Assembly (NCBI RefSeq): GCF_000316665.1
Contig: NC_019678.1
Coordinates: 6,667,001-6,731,000 of the forward strand
Direction of reading: 5' to 3'
Source of the DNA: Rivularia sp. PCC 7116
GTDB taxonomy: Bacteria > Cyanobacteriota > Cyanobacteriia > Cyanobacteriales > Nostocaceae
Length of the DNA stretch: 64,000 nt
In this document: positions 63,008 through 64,000 of the stretch, one piece after another
How the letters are laid out: each line of letters begins with the position of its first letter
Numbering within the stretch: the stretch's first letter is position 1
The notes under the pieces: generated by a model
What the model was told of the DNA's origin: nothing
The model's database searches: none
Seen by the model: the letters and a program-made list of their open reading frames with translations, nothing else
Program-made: the position numbers and the translations under genes

Positions 63008-63369
63008 CGAAAGCTTCTCTTCTTTAATTTGAAAGACTTAGCAAATCTTTCCGTACTTGTCAGTGATAATTGATATTTATCTTTGACGCAAGGGATTATT
63101 GAGTATTTTGTAAAAGCTTTATGAAATCTATTTTTCTATACTGAGATAAAATAAAAAAAGCATCAATAATTGACCTAATACGTTTTAAAAGCTTTATGAA
63201 AATAGTTGCTTATGTATTTAACCGCATTCATCTATTAATTTTCATCAAAACTATTTAAAAAGTAATAGTTATATTTGCGGCTATATTCTTATTTATGCCT
63301 TAATTGATCTTAGCTTTTTTATTGTTAGTGATAGGGTAAACTAATTTTACGTAAAAGCACTATCAATGT
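63008..63369. other. Intergenic region upstream of the PEP-CTERM gene
   Basis: About 360 AT-rich bases. It contains the promoter of the PEP-CTERM gene and AAAAGCTTTATGAAA repeated at about 63112 and 63187. No gene was recognised. Confidence 0.4.
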
Positions 63370-63975
63370 TTAGTATCTATTTAAGCTATTTTCATGAGTT
63401 ATTCTTAAAAATTTCTCAATATCTTTACTTACCTGTAATACTTTTTCTTCAGGAGTCTGGGGCATTTCTTTCGATTTATTTTTAATTGCATTTTGAATAT
63501 CGCGAGCCAGTTGAGTTACTTCCTCGACTTTTATAATCCAGTTATTTGCGTAACTCTGTACTACGCTACCGCGAATACCCAATTGCAATGCGCGATGCTC
63601 CAAACGTCGTAAGGACAAATCTCTATCGGGGTCCCATTGATACCTTACCTCAGATTTGTCTAAACTTCTTTTCCAATCTCTTTCTGATGCAAAAATATCT
63701 CTGTCGAATGATGTTGGTATTGCTTGCTTAAGAATCTCCTGAAAACCTTCATGGGTGAGCTTGATTTTTAAGATAGATTCTTGTCTATGTTTTGTTGCAT
63801 AACCAGAACGATACAGCATCCAACCAAATGAAGGCTTAATCCAGGTCATTCTTTCCATATTAAAACCCTTACCAAAAGTTCCTTTACGTAAAGCTTCTTC
63901 CGCTATAGAAGGTTTGAAAGCTTGATATACATAAATTCCTTCGCTGTCATAAGCTGCTAGTATTTGTCGCTGCAT
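63370..63975 (-). CDS. DUF4291 domain protein
   Basis: The 201-residue product matches DUF4291. It starts MQRQILAAYDSEGIYVYQAF and contains MERMTWIKPSFGWMLYRSGY and ATKHRQESILKIKLTHEGF, the family hallmarks, then RDLSLRRLEHRALQLGIRG. The C-terminal 35 residues (KNKSKEMPQTPEEKVLQVSK onward) look like an added helical tail. The biochemical role of DUF4291 is not established. The gene lies 25 bases from the window edge. Confidence 0.88.
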   Translation of the reverse strand: MQRQILAAYDSEGIYVYQAFKPSIAEEALRKGTFGKGFNMERMTWIKPSFGWMLYRSGYATKHRQESILKIKLTHEGFQEILKQAIPTSFDRDIFASERDWKRSLDKSEVRYQWDPDRDLSLRRLEHRALQLGIRGSVVQSYANNWIIKVEEVTQLARDIQNAIKNKSKEMPQTPEEKVLQVSKDIEKFLRITHENSLNRY

Positions 63976-64000
63976 CTACTAAAAACTTTTTTAATCTATT

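Noticed and set aside
1-64000. Search for tRNA, rRNA and CRISPR arrays.
   Set aside because: No T-loop GGTTCGAATCC-like words with matching acceptor stems, no rRNA signature and no spaced direct repeats were seen.

Overview
The window is chromosomal DNA from a filamentous cyanobacterium, most likely of the Nostocales (Rivularia/Calothrix/Nostoc kind). Signs of this are many GCGATCGC-type (HIP1) octamers, 7-bp short tandem repeats between genes, a specialised NDH-1 CO2-uptake cluster (ndhF-ndhD-cup), cyanobacterial ThyX and TamB types, PEP-CTERM proteins and short transposon-like elements with terminal inverted repeats. All assignments come from reading the sequence and from recall of protein families; no database search was run.

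Layout. 1-7.4 kb is a housekeeping region: recA (cut by the window edge), an adenylate-kinase paralogue, a CobO-like protein without a usable P-loop, dcd and thyX (both serving dTMP supply), a thioredoxin-like protein and aroA. 7.5-10.9 kb is a compact pstSCAB phosphate-import operon on the minus strand. 11.4-17.0 kb carries a DUF559 protein and the ndhF-ndhD-cup operon for CO2 hydration. 17.4-25.9 kb is mixed: a Nudix gene broken by a stop at its first catalytic Glu, a GNAT, a ureohydrolase, an MtfA-type peptidase, ilvA, a GT4 glycosyltransferase and an aldo/keto reductase. 26.0-35.3 kb is a minus-strand run: a GH63-type glucosidase, then a cupin, three SDRs, an isochorismatase-fold hydrolase, two NTF2-like proteins and a tandem ABM protein, with mobile elements and a gene remnant between them.

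36.4-52.2 kb is the most striking part. Two very large plus-strand genes encode exported phosphohydrolases. The first (3325 aa) strings together a lamin-tail domain, an endonuclease/exonuclease/phosphatase domain, two choice-of-anchor-I domains (the second split by a phytase-like esterase domain), RTX calcium-binding repeats, a 5'-nucleotidase and a DUF4114 end. The second (1714 aa) is three PhoX/DUF839 alkaline-phosphatase domains in tandem with a related DUF4114 end. Neither has a Sec signal peptide, so type I secretion is likely. With the pst operon, the window holds a plausible route from extracellular DNA, nucleotides and phosphoesters to imported phosphate. 52.4-64 kb has an FAD monooxygenase, a 2099-aa TamB protein, two paralogous PEP-CTERM proteins (one broken by a stop codon) and a DUF4291 protein.

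Mobile and repeated DNA is abundant: at least four families of short inverted-repeat elements (about 100-170 bp), one of them with exchangeable end types, plus 7-bp tandem repeats. No rRNA, tRNA, CRISPR array or full-length transposase was seen.
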